Positions 62,154-64,000 of a stretch of DNA of 64,000 nt are shown here, in pieces; position 1 is the first letter of the stretch; each line of letters begins with the position of its first letter. Under the pieces are notes generated by a model. That model searched no databases and had not been told where the DNA came from. It saw only the letters and a list, made by a program, of their open reading frames with translations. Location of the stretch: the NCBI GenBank assembly GCA_026119855.1, contig JAOWBW010000221.1, positions 248,001 to 312,000 of the forward strand. The letters are read 5' to 3'. The DNA comes from Campanula takesimana. Lineage: Eukaryota; Streptophyta; Magnoliopsida; Asterales; Campanulaceae. Position numbers and translations under genes: made by a program.

Positions 62154-63755
62154 TGTTGGGTATGCTTATTATAAACCACTCCTATTACCTAGATTTGATT
62201 GATCCCATAACCTAATTTTATCTTTTTGTGGACTTTAGGATATATTGTAAAAAGTGTTAAAAACTTCATTTTTAGAATAGTCCACTTTGATAGTATAGGC
62301 TTTAGATTGATAGGCCGAAAATTTTCTAAGTCTGGAATTTTAGTGGTCAAGACCTCGACCGTGAATTCACTTGACCGTGGTAGACCACCTGACTGTGGAA
62401 GACCACTGGACCGTGAATCACCTGACCGTAAGTCAGTGACCGTGAAGCTTTGTGGCATATCTTGACAGGTCACATTTGACCCCTCGACCGCAGATGCCCT
62501 TAGGCATATTGACCGCAAGAGATTCGACCGCAAGTCTTGACCGCAGATGAGCAGAAGTTCAAGAACCCAAGTATGTTCAAACTTAACCATGGTCAAACTA
62601 TGGTTAGTTTAGAACGTTGCAGAACTTGGATCCCAAGTAATTCAAATTTGAATCTCTCAGTGGGACCACCTCTTATCTGCAAAAAGGACAAACTCAGATT
62701 GAGCTCCAATCAGAATTCAACAGCTCATTGTCCTTCAACTTGGAGCCCAAGTAAATCCAACAGCTATTTTCTCATTCAAGGCTATAAATAGCCCTTAAGT
62801 TCTTCATTGAAAAAAGCTGAGATTCCAAAAGAGAAATTGCTGTTGAAATACTTGGTGATTGAAGATCATACTCAAAATTTCCAGAATCCTTTGAATCTTC
62901 AAAGAACTCACCTTCAAACCTTCAAAGATCTCCAGCAACATTCAAGTCATCTCAAGCCTTGTAACACATAAGATTCTTTAGGCTCTAAATCATATAGATT
63001 TCAAAGAGCTTCAGATTCTTACACACACTCACCCCAATTGATCAATCACTTAGATTGAATCAAAAGGGATACACTGGTCTAAGTCTAGGATTTGTTCTTC
63101 ATAGAAAGTAGGTGTTGATTCAATACTTCATCTCTGTAATCTGTACACTCAAGAATCAATATATACCTCCATTCAAAATCCAAGACTGACCATCTTGGTA
63201 AAGGACGTAGATCTTTTTAACAGATCGAACCTTTCCAAATACTTGTGTCGTTTTACCTTTCTGCAAATTTACTTTCAAGTATTGTTCATCTTGTTCTTCA
63301 TTGTTCATATTAACTTTGTTTGTCGTTTAGTGTTTGATCTTACAGATATTCAAACGAATTGTGAATTGTGTTTGCTTGTTCTCTTATTGCCCAAGTTAAA
63401 ATCTGACTAACTTATCTTTTGCCAAAACTTCCAAGACAACAACTTTCAATCTCAACCTCTTGACCGCAATCTCTTGACCGCACTTCACCCTCGACCGGAC
63501 TCACTCGACCGCAACCTGGTTGACCGTGAGTGCTGGTATTCCTACTTAGAGATTTTAGTCAAAACCAACCTTTCCCATTTCTAACGAAAACTTCCGCTGT
63601 GCATATTACCTCTTGACCGTGTGGTTTTAACTTGACCGCATATTCAAGAGTAAGCACTTGGTTGAATTTGAAAAAAAAGGTTGAAATTTTAATAGGCTAT
63701 TCACCCCCCCCCTCTAGCCTCTTTTCATACCCTTGTTGTGTCTTTGGGACCAACA
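62154..63755 (+). repeat. 5' LTR of the copia element
   Basis: The ends TGTTGG/CCAACA are inverted. It contains two clusters of TTGACCG(T/C) / TCGACCG(T/C) words (62350-62545 and 63459-63645), about 20 in total. A TATAAATA box at about 62784 (GGCTATAAATAGCCC, itself an inverted repeat) is a good core promoter candidate between the clusters. Confidence 0.85.
62780..62798 (+). promoter_or_regulatory. Probable TATA box of the copia LTR
   Basis: GGCTATAAATAGCCC is a textbook plant TATA box inside a 15-base inverted repeat. Transcription would begin about 30 bases downstream, placing the second GACCG cluster in the transcribed leader. Confidence 0.55.
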
Positions 63756-63757
63756 AG

Positions 63758-63769
63758 TGGTATCAGAGC
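63758..63769 (+). promoter_or_regulatory. Primer binding site, initiator-Met tRNA
   Basis: TGGTATCAGAGC lies two bases after the LTR end, as usual for copia. Confidence 0.9.
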
Positions 63770-63826
63770 AAACACCTTTATAAAACTTCTGTTTTTCAAG
63801 CTTAACAGCTTGGGTGCCGATTCGAA

Positions 63827-64000
63827 ATGGCAAGTCAGAAAACTATGGCAACGGTTAATTTCACTCACGTTCCAGCGTTCGACGAAGATAATTTTGACGT
63901 ATGGAAGCACAACATTCTAACTCAGTTCTACTCCATGGACGAGCAACTTGGTGATTGTCTTACCATTGGACCATACTTCCCAATGAAAGCTAATCCGGAT
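63827..64000 (+). CDS. Copia gag, N-terminal part (runs off the window)
   Basis: The frame starts MASQKTMATVNFTHVPAFDE and continues NFDVWKHNILTQFYSMDE. The FxxxNFxxWKxxI pattern is the N-terminal signature of plant copia Gag (DUF4219-like). It is open to the last base of the window, 58 codons. Confidence 0.8.
   Translation, partial: MASQKTMATVNFTHVPAFDEDNFDVWKHNILTQFYSMDEQLGDCLTIGPYFPMKANPD

Larger units (their letters stand above)
62154..64000 (+). mobile_element. Ty1/copia element, 5' end
   Basis: A 1602-bp LTR (TGTTGGGTATG...GGGACCAACA), an iMet primer site and the start of gag are present. The rest lies beyond the window. It is inserted inside the tandem array next to LTR copy D. Only one end is visible, so the target duplication cannot be checked. 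Confidence 0.88.

Noticed and set aside
62189..62596. 135-codon reverse-strand ORF in the copia LTR
   Set aside because: It is antisense to the LTR, has no domain, and is explained by the GACCG word cluster.

Overview
The window is a repeat-dominated stretch of a plant nuclear genome, almost certainly a eudicot. It has AT-rich intergenic DNA, nested LTR retrotransposons with plant-type primer sites (initiator-Met, Arg and Asp tRNAs), CACTA, Mutator-like, hAT and Stowaway-type DNA transposons, a tRNA-derived SINE, and one recognisable host gene. That gene is a C2H2 zinc-finger gene of the JAGGED/LYRATE/STAMENLESS1 type with GT-AG and GC-AG introns. The species cannot be fixed from the sequence alone.

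Layout. 1-5519: 5' half of a Ty3/gypsy Tat-lineage element on the minus strand (LTR, Arg-tRNA primer site, long leader, gag-pro). 5520-9960: 3' part of another LTR element, ending in an LTR at 9296-9960 and carrying reverse-strand ORFs; a 1.2-kb hAT element with an 8-bp target duplication splits one of them. 10507-20646: a Ty1/copia element (minus strand). Its left LTR contains a SINE and a small LTR element, and that small element's right LTR contains a Mutator-like element carrying a fragment of a fasciclin-like arabinogalactan-protein gene. 20652-23183: intergenic with MITEs. 23184-25156: truncated Ty3/gypsy LTR plus decayed gag. 25157-33300: very decayed copia, split by a 5.6-kb CACTA element (26505-32076) that carries exons of a U2AF65-like splicing-factor gene. 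35783-38485: the JAGGED-like gene, minus strand, with a MITE in an intron. 39105-44953: two chromovirus-like LTR fragments, one with a coiled-coil/AT-hook ORF, the other ending in a chromodomain remnant. 44954-50477: a Tat-related element with a leader packed with TTGACC...GGTCAA inverted repeats and a reduced gag. 50478-62153: a scrambled block of one Tat family with three near-full LTRs in two orientations and an intact 466-codon DUF7745-type ORF. 62154-64000: 5' LTR and gag start of a further copia element.

The most interesting signals are not classical genes. (1) At least six LTR-element families carry arrays of short GC-rich, usually palindromic words in the LTR or in the leader between primer site and gag. 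The words differ between families but the placement is alike; copies of one word set survive between diverged members. (2) A 60-80-nt motif (GAACTACG...GACCTGA...hairpin...ACGTAGGCAAC) occurs five times. The hairpin is conserved by compensatory changes while its sequence differs, which points to a conserved RNA structure. (3) Host-gene capture occurs in a Mutator-like and a CACTA element, and probably in the hAT element. All functional statements are inferences from reading the sequence; no database search was run.
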